The notes beneath the pieces are model-generated. The model was not told where the DNA came from. It searched no databases and saw only the letters and a program-made list of their open reading frames with translations. Made by a program: the position numbers and the translations under genes. From NCBI RefSeq assembly GCF_000222585.1, contig NZ_AFWE01000051.1, positions 28,635 through 92,634 on the forward strand: a stretch of DNA of 64,000 bases, in the 5' to 3' direction. The DNA is from Vibrio scophthalmi LMG 19158. Its GTDB lineage: Bacteria; Pseudomonadota; Gammaproteobacteria; Enterobacterales; Vibrionaceae. How positions within the stretch are numbered: position 1 is the first letter of the stretch; each line of letters starts with the position of its first letter. Shown here piece after piece: positions 44,495-54,065 of this stretch.

Positions 44495-45673
44495 ATGAAT
44501 CAATCTTCTGGGTGGAAAACCCCACAAAACTTTTTACTAATCATCTCTATTATCGTTCCAATTGCCTTTTCAAGTTGGATGGCTTTGTTGAATAACTTTG
44601 TTATTGAAAAAGCGAATTTTGATGGTGCTGATATTGGATTACTGCAAAGTGTGCGCGAAATACCAGGCTTTTTGGCTTTTACGGTGATTTTTGTGCTGAT
44701 GTTTATTCGCGAGCAACGATTTATGATTGTGTCATTAGCGATGCTTGCCATTGGCAGCGCGATGACAGGTTTTTTCCCGTCAGTAACAGGTTTGCTACTC
44801 ACCACCTTACTGCTGTCTACCGGCTTTCACTATTTTGAAACCTTAAAGCAGTCACTCGCACTGCAGTGGCTGACAAAAGAGGAAGCGCCTGAGACGCTGG
44901 GTAAATACATTTCTGTTGGTGCACTCGCCTCTCTACTTACTTACGCGGCATTATGGGTTTGCTTGGAAGTATTCCAGCTTGAATTTAAGTGGATCTATTT
45001 GATTTTCGGCGGGATTGGCTTTGCTTTGGTGGTTGTGGTTGCGTTTGCTTTTCCTCAGTTTGAAACCAAAGTGGTACAGAATAAGAAATTGGTGCTGCGC
45101 AAGCGTTATTGGCTCTACTATGCTTTAACCTTCATGAGTGGTGCTCGTCGTCAGATCTTTACCGTATTTGCCGGCTTTTTGATGGTTGAGCGTTTTGGCT
45201 ATTCAGCGGCCGACATCACGTTACTCTTTGTGGCTAATTACTTCTTTAACTTCTTATTTGCAAAGAAAATCGGTCGTTTTATTGGTCGAGTCGGTGAGCG
45301 CAAAGCGTTGATGTTTGAATACATTGGCTTGATTGGGGTGTTTGTTGGTTATGCCTTTGTTGAAACGGCGGAATGGGCGGCGGCGTTGTATATTGTGGAT
45401 CATCTCTTCTTTGCTTTAGCGCTGGCGATTAAAACCTACTTGCAAAAGATTGCCGATCCGGCTGACATGGCCTCGACGGCAGGGGTGTCATTCACGATTA
45501 ACCATATTGCTGCAGTGGTGATTCCGGTGACGTTTGGTCTCATTTGGTTGGTATCACCTTCAGCGGTGTTCTTTATTGGCGCTGCGATCGCTGGTGTGTC
45601 TTTGCTACTGTCGCTTAATATCCCGGCTAAGCCAGAAGAGGGCAACGAAGTTCGTGTGTTGAAGTGGCGCTAA
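44495..45673 (+). CDS. MFS-type transporter of unknown substrate
   Basis: About eleven or twelve membrane helices over 392 residues; the central loop after helix 6 contains 'FETKVVQNKKLVLRKRYWLYY'. The start is at 44495 because AAGGA lies upstream and the shorter protein begins with a normal cytoplasmic tail; the longer frame from 44438 has no ribosome binding site. The overall pattern is major facilitator superfamily. No substrate motif was recognised. Single gene closed by a strong terminator. Confidence 0.82.
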   Translation: MNQSSGWKTPQNFLLIISIIVPIAFSSWMALLNNFVIEKANFDGADIGLLQSVREIPGFLAFTVIFVLMFIREQRFMIVSLAMLAIGSAMTGFFPSVTGLLLTTLLLSTGFHYFETLKQSLALQWLTKEEAPETLGKYISVGALASLLTYAALWVCLEVFQLEFKWIYLIFGGIGFALVVVVAFAFPQFETKVVQNKKLVLRKRYWLYYALTFMSGARRQIFTVFAGFLMVERFGYSAADITLLFVANYFFNFLFAKKIGRFIGRVGERKALMFEYIGLIGVFVGYAFVETAEWAAALYIVDHLFFALALAIKTYLQKIADPADMASTAGVSFTINHIAAVVIPVTFGLIWLVSPSAVFFIGAAIAGVSLLLSLNIPAKPEEGNEVRVLKWR

Positions 45674-45717
45674 ACGTTATCGCTATTGCTGACAAGTAAA
45701 TGGATACTGGAATCAAA

Positions 45718-45747
45718 ATAGGCGCCTACAAGGCGCCTATTTTTTTA
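45718..45747. terminator. Bidirectional terminator between MFS gene and ECF operon
   Basis: Stem AATAGGCGCCT / AGGCGCCTATT followed by a T run, located between two convergent units. Confidence 0.92.
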
Positions 45748-45748
45748 C

Positions 45749-46585
45749 TTAGAACGGATACCAAAATAATTGGCTATCCATCATGCGTTTGGTAATCGCT
45801 GCCGCAACCACAATGACAATTCCGAACAACGTCCATTTATCAATGCTGTTCAATGCTCTGCTACTGTACCAAGTACGACGATTATGACGGCCAAAACCAC
45901 GCAATGTCATCGCGTTTGAGATTTGGTCAGCACGATCTAAACTCGAGAAAATCAATGGTCCAAGGATTTTCGAGACGTTTTGCAGACGTAAGAATAGTGG
46001 TGTGTTCTTGGACAAATCAAGGCCACGGGCTTGTTGGGCATGCATGATATTGACGAAGTCTTTTTTTACTTCTGGCAAATAACGCAAGGTTAAACTTACC
46101 GCGTAGGCGATTTTGTAAGGTACACCAATACGATTCAAGCTCGCCGCAAATTCTGTTGGGTGCGTGGTAAAAACAAACACCAATGCGATTGGGAACATGC
46201 TGAAGTATTTTAGTGTTACCGTCAGCAGATAAAACAAGGTTTCTTGCGTTACCGAGTAATGACCAAGTGGCAATAATACGGTGGTTGAGCCCATGTATTC
46301 CGTACCTTGTTGTGGAGCCAACAAGAACATAAATAGCGCGTTCATCATCAATACACTTGCCGTACCAATCAACAATGGTTTGTAGACTGATAGAGGCACG
46401 CGAGTCATTTTTAGCAGGCTAAAACCAGCAATAATCAATACACTGATTAGACGTAAGTCAAACGTAGTTAATACCACGGTTACCCACGCCATAAAAAGAG
46501 CAAACTTAGTGATTCCGTTCAGTGCATGCAAAGGGGATTTTGTATCAACATAGCTGATACCAAATTTCATTTTTGAAGCATTCAT
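45749..46585 (-). CDS. ECF transporter transmembrane subunit EcfT
   Basis: CbiQ/EcfT-family scaffold of an energy-coupling-factor vitamin transporter. Five or six membrane helices are present, and both Ala/Arg-Gly coupling motifs that contact the ATPases are visible: 'QQARGLD' and 'TLRGFGR' about 45 residues apart. The start overlaps the ATPase stop (ATGA at 46582). Last gene of the operon S-component, dual ATPase, EcfT. Confidence 0.9.
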   Translation of the reverse strand: MNASKMKFGISYVDTKSPLHALNGITKFALFMAWVTVVLTTFDLRLISVLIIAGFSLLKMTRVPLSVYKPLLIGTASVLMMNALFMFLLAPQQGTEYMGSTTVLLPLGHYSVTQETLFYLLTVTLKYFSMFPIALVFVFTTHPTEFAASLNRIGVPYKIAYAVSLTLRYLPEVKKDFVNIMHAQQARGLDLSKNTPLFLRLQNVSKILGPLIFSSLDRADQISNAMTLRGFGRHNRRTWYSSRALNSIDKWTLFGIVIVVAAAITKRMMDSQLFWYPF

Positions 46586-48276
46586 GCTGCCGGTTTCTCA
46601 CGTTCAATAAAGGTTTGCATAAAGCGAATTTTGTCGTCGATATTCAATCGTTCGGCTAAGTCGTACAAGCTGGTGGTCGTCAGGTTGGCTTGCTCAAGCA
46701 AGTCTGGTTGACTGAATACTTGTGTCATAGGCTGGTCGGCGATCAACAGACTATCGGCAATCACAATCGAACGAGTTGAGTACTCCAAAACCAGGTGCAT
46801 ATCATGAGAAATAATCACCACAGTAATGCCCATTTCACGGTTGAGTTTTTGCACAAAGCTCAGCATTGACGTGTAGTTGCGGTAGTCTTGCCCTGCTGTT
46901 GGTTCGTCCAAAATCAACAGTTGTGGTTCCATCACCAAAATCGAGGCGATGGTCACGCGTTTCTTCTGGCCATAACTTAGTGCTTCAATTGGCCAATGGC
47001 GATATTTCGTCAAGCCACATAACGCGAGTACGTCTTCGACTTTTCGCTCGATAACGCTCTCTTCAAGCCCTTTATTACGTAGACCGAAGGCAACTTCATC
47101 GAAGATCATATGATGAGAGATCATATGATTTGGGTTTTGCATCACCACACCGATCTTCTGACTGCGCTCAAAAATGTTGAGGTTAGCAATGTCTTGACCA
47201 TCAAAGTCGATATTGCCAGCATCGGGTTCAACAACGCCCATGATCAACTTAGTGATGGTTGACTTACCTGAACCGTTTTTGCCTAAGATCGAAACAAACT
47301 CACCACGTTTCACGTCAAATGACACGTTTTCGAGGGCGTTCTTCTCACCATCATAAGAGTAAGTCAGGTCGCGAATTTGCAGTAGAGCAGGCGCAACTTC
47401 AGCGCTAGAGGCAAGAGGGGTATCGATTTGCCATTGCGTAAAGGCTGACTGGTACTGTTCAACGCCGATATTGTCGAGCGAAGAGAGCTTATCAGTGTTA
47501 GCAAGAGGGCAATGAGCGGCCTTGAGAGCAGAAAGATAGAGAGGCTCACGGATACCGTGTTGCGCTAACAAATCTGAAGCCAACAGTGCATCTGGCGTCA
47601 TGTCTGCAACAATTTCACCTTGTTCCATCAAAATAACACGATCAACATTGCGATGCAGAACATCCTCAAGACGGTGTTCAATCATCACAATCGTTTTGTT
47701 GGTTTTTTGGTGCAGCTCATCGATGATTTCGATGGTTCTGCGGCCTGTTTTTGGATCGAGTGCAGCCAGCGGTTCATCAAACAAAAGAATGTCGACATCA
47801 TCCACAAGGATGCCAGCCAGTGATACTCGCTGCTTTTGACCACCTGATAAGTCGTGTGGTGAACGCTCGAGCATGTCTGCAAGATCAACCATTTTTGCCG
47901 TTGCTTTTACCAGTGGGTACATCTCAATATTCGACATGCACTGGTTTTCCAGAGCAAAGGCAATATCTTCACCAATGCTTAGGCCAACAAACTGGCTATC
48001 AGTATCTTGTAGTACGGTACCAACTTGTTCGGTAAAAGCGTGCAGATCCAGCGCCGAAGTCACTTGACCATTAATGGTTAAGTGACCGGAAATCTCACCT
48101 GAAATCGCGTGAGGAATAAGGCCGTTTAAGCACTGACCAAGGGTAGATTTACCGCTACCGCTTGGACCGATGATGACGATTTTCTCTCCTTGCTCTATCC
48201 TTAGATTGATATTTTTTAGTGTCGGTTTATCCAGCGACTGATATCTAAAAGAGAAGTTAGAAAATTCAATGGTCAT
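46582..48276 (-). CDS. ECF transporter dual ATPase (two ABC domains fused)
   Basis: Two complete ABC ATPase domains in one 564-residue chain. The first has Walker A 'GPSGSGKST' near 37-45, signature 'LSGGQKQRVSLA' and 'ILLFDEPLAALDP'. The second has 'GKNGSGKST', signature 'LSYGQKKRVTIA' and 'LLILDEPTAGQD'. Most ECF systems use separate EcfA1 and EcfA2; here they are fused, as in YkoD-like systems. Six bases separate it from the S-component gene. Drives uptake by the S-component. Confidence 0.92.
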   Translation of the reverse strand: MTIEFSNFSFRYQSLDKPTLKNINLRIEQGEKIVIIGPSGSGKSTLGQCLNGLIPHAISGEISGHLTINGQVTSALDLHAFTEQVGTVLQDTDSQFVGLSIGEDIAFALENQCMSNIEMYPLVKATAKMVDLADMLERSPHDLSGGQKQRVSLAGILVDDVDILLFDEPLAALDPKTGRRTIEIIDELHQKTNKTIVMIEHRLEDVLHRNVDRVILMEQGEIVADMTPDALLASDLLAQHGIREPLYLSALKAAHCPLANTDKLSSLDNIGVEQYQSAFTQWQIDTPLASSAEVAPALLQIRDLTYSYDGEKNALENVSFDVKRGEFVSILGKNGSGKSTITKLIMGVVEPDAGNIDFDGQDIANLNIFERSQKIGVVMQNPNHMISHHMIFDEVAFGLRNKGLEESVIERKVEDVLALCGLTKYRHWPIEALSYGQKKRVTIASILVMEPQLLILDEPTAGQDYRNYTSMLSFVQKLNREMGITVVIISHDMHLVLEYSTRSIVIADSLLIADQPMTQVFSQPDLLEQANLTTTSLYDLAERLNIDDKIRFMQTFIEREKPAA

Positions 48277-48282
48277 TGCCGA

Positions 48283-48831
48283 TTAGGCCTCAGTTAAATT
48301 GCGGCTCATCGCGTTGCGTTTGGCGACGTTTTTAAGAATGAAGAAACCAACAATTGCGATCAACAGTGAGTTGCCTGCCGCGATAATAGTTAACTGGGTA
48401 AAGACTTTGGTGAACGGTTCGGCATACAAGATGGTATCGAGAAACGCAGAAGTACCATAGCCCACCACGTTGCCAACAAAAGCTAATAACACAAACAGGG
48501 CAAAATCGGTTTTGTTGAAGATGCCTTTTTCAAGATTGTTTTTGGTCATACTTGAGTAAAAACCCATGGTGAGACCAACAATGCCAGAACCTAGAACCCA
48601 TGTTAACCACACGCCCCAACCTGCAAAGAGATCGGTAACCCAGTGGCCAATAAAGCCAACTAAAAAGCCAACCAGTGGACCAAACAGTACTGAGAATAGA
48701 GCCAGTACAGCCATGGCTGGTTTTAGGGTGGTATTAGCAAAAACTGGGATACCAAACATAGGCAGGCCGCCGATACCATAAAGTGCAGCGCCGATTGCAA
48801 TAACCACGACGGTTTTGGCAGAAAGATTCAT
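48283..48831 (-). CDS. ECF transporter substrate-binding S-component (UPF0397 family)
   Basis: A 182-residue membrane protein with about six helices and the start '[56 protein letters not shown]', typical of UPF0397. Databases often label it riboflavin-type, but no FMN riboswitch was recognised upstream, so the vitamin is uncertain (riboflavin, a thiamine precursor or another). First gene of the operon; the leader and promoter lie in 48832-49050. Confidence 0.85.
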   Translation of the reverse strand: MNLSAKTVVVIAIGAALYGIGGLPMFGIPVFANTTLKPAMAVLALFSVLFGPLVGFLVGFIGHWVTDLFAGWGVWLTWVLGSGIVGLTMGFYSSMTKNNLEKGIFNKTDFALFVLLAFVGNVVGYGTSAFLDTILYAEPFTKVFTQLTIIAAGNSLLIAIVGFFILKNVAKRNAMSRNLTEA

Positions 48832-49049
48832 AGTTAACCTGTGTTCTAGCGAAATAAAATAAGTGATCCAAATGAGCGAATATTGATTCGATTTTTACTC
48901 ATGGACGCGTAGGGGAGCGGATTATACAGAACATTGTGAGCGATGGAAAGCTAACTATCTAGACGTCTAGATGCGAAAGTGATGGTCGTAAAGTGTGATG
49001 TACAGCAAATAAATTTAGTGGTTTGTCTATTTGGCTTTATTGGAGTGGT

Positions 49050-49165
49050 GAATGTTTATACTGCGCTGTGATTGTGGCGGGGATATAGCCGCGGAGAACT
49101 AGCCGAAAAAGACGTTGAATGATGGGTTGCCGAGGCCCCGATTGGAGCCTCAGTATTTATGCTTT
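49050..49165 (+). ncRNA. Candidate structured element upstream of the ECF operon
   Basis: Inside the 419-base gap 48832-49250. The + strand carries ATAGCCGCGGAGA (from about 49085), which recurs as ATAGCCGCGAAGA at 43664. A stem GAGGCCCC/GGAGCCTC (49132-49151) follows, then a T-rich tail. The strand and function are uncertain. It could be a small RNA on + or part of a leader on -. No standard riboswitch consensus (TPP, FMN, cobalamin) was seen. Confidence 0.3.
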
Positions 49166-49250
49166 TATAGAACGACTTTAAAGATAGCTTTCATTGCTCT
49201 TTGTATTAGAGAGCGTCGATTTGGTGAACATCGATGTAATGCGTCTTAAG

Positions 49251-50381
49251 TTAGTGGTCAAGGTAGAGATAGTTTTGCCAGCTCTTCATGCGAATCAACA
49301 CCTTACGCATGATGGATACGTGACTAAAGCTATCAGAGTAGACCGCCACTTCAACCGCGGTGCCCATTGGCAGCGCGTAAGGCGTTAAATCATCATTCAC
49401 CTTGAGTGTGACCAGCACTCGACCATTGGTTCTCAGAGCGTCTGTGCCAACCAAGGTGCCGCGTGCTTGAAATTGGCTTTCGCCGATGGCAGGCAAGATA
49501 TCAATGATTTCCCCCTTAAATACTTTTCCTGGCAAAGCTCTAAAAATAAATTCAGCTTCAAAGCCTGGTTTTAAGCGCTGAAGAGAGTTTTGGCGAAAGG
49601 CTGCGGTGTAAACCAGCTCTTCGCTATGGACAAAAGTCATCACAGGTGCCAGCGGCAGGGGGACCGCCATCACTCCCGGACGTAGTGCTAGTTGAGTGGC
49701 AAAGCCATCGGTTGGGGCATAGACGGTGGTTTGCTCAAGGTTAAATTCAGCTTTACGTAGATCGGCGAGTAAACGGGCTACGGTGGTGTTTTCTCCGCCG
49801 ATTTCAGAGTTCAACGCAATCTCGGCTTTGTCGATATTGGTCGATGCAACTTCCACCGTTGCTTGAGCCGCTTTAAAGGCTTGACGACGCGTATCGAGTT
49901 GTTGCGCGGTGAATGCGCCTTTATCGTACCCACGTTGATAACGATTGAATTCACGTTGTGCTTTATCACGTTCAGCAATCGCTTTGGTTAATGCGGCTTC
50001 TTTCTCTTGTACGGTAGCCTCTAGCCCCAAAGCGCCTTGACTGGCTTCTTTGACTTGAGCTTTGAGTTTGTCGACTTCAGCCATATAAGGAACGGGATCG
50101 ATCTTAAATAGCACATCCCCTTCTTTAAGTGGCTGGTTAGCTTCGACGGGAACTTCAATTACTCGGCCTCGAACACCAGACACTATTGGTGTGGTTGAAA
50201 ACACCTGGTTACCAATTTGAGTGTAAGGGTGGTTAAAGTTCATCAAGAGAATTAAGGTGCCGATCAGTACGACACCACCGAGCACGGCGGTAGGGACTGT
50301 CCACTTATTGAGTGGGATGCGAAATACTTTGAAAACAGCAATACAGAGAGCGGCATAAGTGAGTATCAGTAATAGATCCAT
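49251..50381 (-). CDS. HlyD-family membrane protein, YiaV/YibH-like
   Basis: Two N-terminal membrane helices (about 3-20 and 30-48) are followed by the lipoyl-like 'PIVSGVRGRVIEVPVEANQPLKEGDVLFKIDP', a coiled coil (about 105-215) and the beta-barrel half ('TTVYAPTDGFATQLALRPGVMAVPL'). The paired membrane helices and partner gene of the YiaW type (three bases upstream) match E. coli yiaW-yiaV. In that pair no export pump is co-encoded, so the role is unclear. It may act in envelope or drug traffic. Confidence 0.87.
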   Translation of the reverse strand: MDLLLILTYAALCIAVFKVFRIPLNKWTVPTAVLGGVVLIGTLILLMNFNHPYTQIGNQVFSTTPIVSGVRGRVIEVPVEANQPLKEGDVLFKIDPVPYMAEVDKLKAQVKEASQGALGLEATVQEKEAALTKAIAERDKAQREFNRYQRGYDKGAFTAQQLDTRRQAFKAAQATVEVASTNIDKAEIALNSEIGGENTTVARLLADLRKAEFNLEQTTVYAPTDGFATQLALRPGVMAVPLPLAPVMTFVHSEELVYTAAFRQNSLQRLKPGFEAEFIFRALPGKVFKGEIIDILPAIGESQFQARGTLVGTDALRTNGRVLVTLKVNDDLTPYALPMGTAVEVAVYSDSFSHVSIMRKVLIRMKSWQNYLYLDH

Positions 50382-50383
50382 GT

Positions 50384-50800
50384 TTACTGCTCCTCTTTAT
50401 TCGTTGGTTGTTCGACACTGGTTGGCTGTTCGACGGATTGCTGGGGGGTGTTTAACTGTTTTGATTGGGTTTCTTTCAGCGTCGTCATTTCATGTTGTAG
50501 AGCTTCGACTTGATCAATTAAGTGCTCAAGACGATGGTGGAGATCGTGCTGTTCTTCTTCGAGTTTATGAAAACCCCAACCGCGTTCTTTACGCCATAGC
50601 GTGGCCCAAATCCATAGGAAAGGCCAAAGTACATGTAAGGTGAATAGGCTAACCCAGCCAGCATAGTGAATGGCATCTTGATGAGGATGTTCGCGACTTT
50701 TGGCGATTTCATAGGGAATATCATGAATGGCGATAATGCCATAAAACAGAACGAGGGCCACGAAAACGAGTAAACCCAGAGCGAAGTAATCGAGAAACAT
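50384..50800 (-). CDS. DUF3302 inner-membrane protein, YiaW-like
   Basis: 'MFLDYFALGLLVFVALVLFYGIIAIHDIPYEIAKSREHPHQDAIHYAGWVSLFTLHVLWPFLWIWATLW' follows E. coli YiaW almost residue for residue, giving two membrane helices (about 4-24 and 46-66). The C-terminal part (about 75-138) is longer than in E. coli and forms a coiled coil with a Gln/Glu/Pro-rich tail that includes a short repeat 'VEQPT'. It is co-translated with the HlyD-like gene. Confidence 0.88.
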   Translation of the reverse strand: MFLDYFALGLLVFVALVLFYGIIAIHDIPYEIAKSREHPHQDAIHYAGWVSLFTLHVLWPFLWIWATLWRKERGWGFHKLEEEQHDLHHRLEHLIDQVEALQHEMTTLKETQSKQLNTPQQSVEQPTSVEQPTNKEEQ

Positions 50801-50892
50801 AATACCGTCCTTGTATAATCACACGCTTTAAGTGTAACAATTAAATTATACAACTAACGGTATTTTGTTGAAATTTTATAACTTCTGCGGTT

Positions 50893-52476
50893 TTATTCAT
50901 AGCACACTTGGTTGCGGCCATTGGCTTTGGCTCGATAGAGCGCTTTGTCTGCACGATAGAAGGTGCGTTGGGTATTCTCGCCTTCACGATGTAAGGTAAT
51001 CCCGATACTTACGGTTAAACCCCGTTCACCTAATATGTCACCCCAACCAAACTGGAAAATACGTTCGCGGTAGTTCTCGGCATGCATAGTGGCTTGCTCT
51101 AGCGTGTGGCGCTCAAGAATAATCAAAAACTCCTCACCACCAAATCGTACACAAGAGGCACCGCGAAATTTAAAGTAAGCAGAAAGTTCCGATGAAACGC
51201 TAACGATGGCCTTATCGCCGACCAAATGGCTTAACTCATCATTAATGGATTTAAAATGGTCAATATCAACCACTAACAGAGCAAAAGGAGTGTCATGTAG
51301 TAACAGGTCTTTTAGTTTTGCATCCAACCAGCGTCGGTTGTGGAGACCGGTCAACGGATCGGTGAAGACATCTTGTTGCAATTGCGCTACGGCATGTTTT
51401 TGGTGTTCTGTAGTCTCTTTTAATTCGCGATTTTCCAACTCCGAAAGGATCAACTTGAGCTGTAACTCAAAGCGCGCAAGGCGACGTAATTGACTGGCAC
51501 CGAGTTCACAAATGGGGATCTTTTTCATTAGATCGTTTTCGATGCGATACGCACGATGCTGATATTCCAATGCACGCTTAAAGTTGTGCTGTTTCTCACA
51601 CACAGAGGCGAGTGCATCACACAGTCTTAAATTCAAAATAGGTGAACCTTCTTTTTGAATTCGGGAGTGGGCACGCTCCAAGATCCAATTGGCTAGATGG
51701 ATCTTTCCTGCATCGTTAAGGCAATAGCCTAGCTCCATGCGCATCATATTCGACAACCAATTGGAATTGATATTGCCGGCAGCGTATTGCACGTGGCCGA
51801 GGCAGCGCATCGCATCATCAAGGAGGGCTTGTTGTCTGAGTAAACGAGCTTGATAAAGCAAAATTTGCCCTGCGAGTACTTTATCACTCACAAGGATACT
51901 TAGTTCTTCACACTCTTTGATGAGTTCCTTGGCGGCATTGATACGTTTAAGATCAATGTAACAGGCCAACATATAGAGCTTATAGCGTAGACGTAAAGAA
52001 CGACTGCTGATGGCATGGTCGAGACTGTCTATTTTTTGATAATAACGCAGGGCGCGGGCGTGATCGCCATAAGCATCACATAAGTTACCCATGCCCAATA
52101 CGGCTTTCACGTATGAGTCGATAAAGCCATTTTCGACGGCAATGGTTGACGAAGCGATGTATTCGTTAAGGGCAGCGTTAAAATCACCATGATCAACTAA
52201 GCGATCGGCTAAATAGCCCCGCACTTCAAGGATCAACTGGGCATCTTGTGGCAAACAGAGCAAATCTAACCCGGCACGCAGCTCATCAATACCTTCTTGG
52301 AACTGTTTTAGTGAAGTACGAAATTCAGCGCTGATCACATAAGATTGTGCTTTTTCTTGTGGTGTGGTCGCGACATGTTGACGAATGTGATTCCAGAAAA
52401 CGAGCGCTTCCTCACCCGTCACGGAAGACGCATCTAAACCAGCATCTGAAATTTTGTTTAACAATGCTTCCATCAT
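50893..52476 (-). CDS. TPR-containing diguanylate cyclase (GGEEF)
   Basis: N-terminal alpha-helical TPR-like region (about 1-340, e.g. 'FNAALNEYIASSTIAVENGFIDSYVKAVLGMGNLCDAYGDHARALRYYQKI'), a coiled coil (about 335-370) and a GGDEF domain with the intact active-site motif GGEEF at 446-450. The inhibitory RxxD site is absent (the segment reads 'FRGASCVRF'). No membrane segment. The start at 52476 gives an ATGA overlap with the previous gene; the longer frame to 52587 would overlap it by over 100 bases. Makes c-di-GMP, probably as an oligomer arranged by the TPR part. Confidence 0.88.
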   Translation of the reverse strand: MMEALLNKISDAGLDASSVTGEEALVFWNHIRQHVATTPQEKAQSYVISAEFRTSLKQFQEGIDELRAGLDLLCLPQDAQLILEVRGYLADRLVDHGDFNAALNEYIASSTIAVENGFIDSYVKAVLGMGNLCDAYGDHARALRYYQKIDSLDHAISSRSLRLRYKLYMLACYIDLKRINAAKELIKECEELSILVSDKVLAGQILLYQARLLRQQALLDDAMRCLGHVQYAAGNINSNWLSNMMRMELGYCLNDAGKIHLANWILERAHSRIQKEGSPILNLRLCDALASVCEKQHNFKRALEYQHRAYRIENDLMKKIPICELGASQLRRLARFELQLKLILSELENRELKETTEHQKHAVAQLQQDVFTDPLTGLHNRRWLDAKLKDLLLHDTPFALLVVDIDHFKSINDELSHLVGDKAIVSVSSELSAYFKFRGASCVRFGGEEFLIILERHTLEQATMHAENYRERIFQFGWGDILGERGLTVSIGITLHREGENTQRTFYRADKALYRAKANGRNQVCYE

Positions 52477-53942
52477 AATTCTGTTACCACCGGCTCTTGC
52501 TCTAACTGTTCTAGTGTGAACGGAAAGGTCAGGATGTCGTAAAAGGAGAGTTGTGGCATACCCTGCTTGATACCACGACGTTTCCACGGATACATTTCGA
52601 ACATTTGCGTCAATACTTGGAAAATACGATGCGCATCATCGCCTTTTTCGGCCAAGAGTAGACCGAGTTTGTCGGTACTTAAACGTGAAAGCAGATCTTG
52701 ATGGTTACAGAAAGAGTGAGCCAGCTCAGCACAGATGTCTAAGCACTTGTTGTTTGGATGATGAATAATGATGGCCACATGATTGGCGCGTTTCAACTCA
52801 GTTTTAAACAGCATCATCTGTTCCCACCAAAACGTCTCTGAGACCATTTGACTCATATGTTTATCAGGGTCGTATTCATGCTGGGCACGAATACGTTTAA
52901 TTAATTTTTTAGCGCGTTGTTCAAGCGTTCGTTTCGACGCGCGAGCCTTGTCGCTGCCTTCACGTACTGTCTGCTCGCGTAACATTTCGGTAGAATGGGT
53001 TCGATATTTTTTAAAGGCTTGCAGCGCAATCACAAAATCGCCAACCTCTTCAGCAACGCGTGATTGCTGAAAATAGATTTGTGATAACAACTCGCCATTA
53101 TCAAAGCCGTTGGCTGTTCTTTCTGCGGCAATAAGAAGTTGGGAAGCTTCTGAAGGTTCTTTACGCATCAGCTCTAAACGCGCTTGGCTAATGTAAGCGT
53201 GCGCTTTCATCCAAGTTAGGTTGTTCTGTTCAACCAACTTTTGTGCTTTCTGAGTGGCTTCTTCTGCATCATCGATTCGCTCTAAACCGAGCAAGGCTAG
53301 ACCGCGAAAATCCCAAATTTCAGCCTGCCATGTGCGGTCATCATGATGTTGTAAAGCTTCTTCGGCGCTGTCGAGAATAGAGAGCATGTCAATGTAATGA
53401 CCGATGAGATAGTGATCCCATGCCAATAAGATACGGGCTTTACCTTCAAGCCAATAGATGCGCATGTTATTGGCCACTTTGACCGATAGTTCATGGGTGG
53501 ATAACGCTAATTTGTACTCGCCCAATACGCGCCATACATTGCCAAGGCCGATAAGCGATTCAATTTGTATCTCAACTTGGTCAACTAGTGCTGATTGCTC
53601 GAGGGATTGAATCCAATATTGCTGGGCTGAGTAGTATTTGGCTTGTCCCCAAAAGTGCAGAGCATGGAGGTGAAGTATTTCTGGTAAGTCGTCATCGTTA
53701 TCGACTTGGCTCAGTCTGGTGTAGGCTTCGCGGATCGTTTTTAGGCCTTTACGGTAATCCATAAGCGCCCAATAGCAACGGGAGATAATAACGAGACTTT
53801 GGACAACACCTCGAGGGAACAGGATCTGATTTGCTCTTGTCGCGCATTGCTCCGCTGCAAGTAACACCTGTTCAGGTTCGCTTTCAATGCGTGATTTGAG
53901 CTGTCCTAGCTCAACTTCTAGCAAATGCTGGCTCTTATCCAA
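52473..53942 (-). CDS. TPR protein with degenerate GGDEF-like C-terminal domain
   Basis: Residues about 1-330 form TPR-like helical repeats (ten or so, e.g. 'ALLGLERIDDAEEATQKAQKLVEQNNLTWMKAHAYISQARLELM'). A coiled coil follows ('RASKRTLEQRAKKLIKRIRAQ', about 338-360). The C-terminal 120 residues have the spacing of a GGDEF fold, but the motif is STDKL (422-426, 'RLSTDKLGLLL' where an active enzyme reads RxGGDEFxxLL). It is therefore probably inactive and could regulate or dimerise with the active cyclase encoded by the overlapping next gene. The assignment of the degenerate domain was made by eye. Confidence 0.72.
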   Translation of the reverse strand: MDKSQHLLEVELGQLKSRIESEPEQVLLAAEQCATRANQILFPRGVVQSLVIISRCYWALMDYRKGLKTIREAYTRLSQVDNDDDLPEILHLHALHFWGQAKYYSAQQYWIQSLEQSALVDQVEIQIESLIGLGNVWRVLGEYKLALSTHELSVKVANNMRIYWLEGKARILLAWDHYLIGHYIDMLSILDSAEEALQHHDDRTWQAEIWDFRGLALLGLERIDDAEEATQKAQKLVEQNNLTWMKAHAYISQARLELMRKEPSEASQLLIAAERTANGFDNGELLSQIYFQQSRVAEEVGDFVIALQAFKKYRTHSTEMLREQTVREGSDKARASKRTLEQRAKKLIKRIRAQHEYDPDKHMSQMVSETFWWEQMMLFKTELKRANHVAIIIHHPNNKCLDICAELAHSFCNHQDLLSRLSTDKLGLLLAEKGDDAHRIFQVLTQMFEMYPWKRRGIKQGMPQLSFYDILTFPFTLEQLEQEPVVTEL

Positions 53943-54065
53943 TGAATTAATCCCTTAACCGCTAACTGAATTCATACCTTAGTATTATAAAAATAGCTGC
54001 CTTTCGTGTGCTAGAAAAAGTGCCATTCGAGCGACGGTTTAATGGCGGACTTCACAGTAATGCAA

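Noticed and set aside
48832-49250. TPP or FMN riboswitch before the ECF operon
   Set aside because: Neither strand shows the conserved THI-box or RFN-element core sequences by eye.
49251-50381. HlyD-like gene as part of a tripartite drug pump
   Set aside because: No adjacent transporter or outer-membrane channel; the partner is a YiaW-type protein, so the YiaV/YiaW pair is the better reading.
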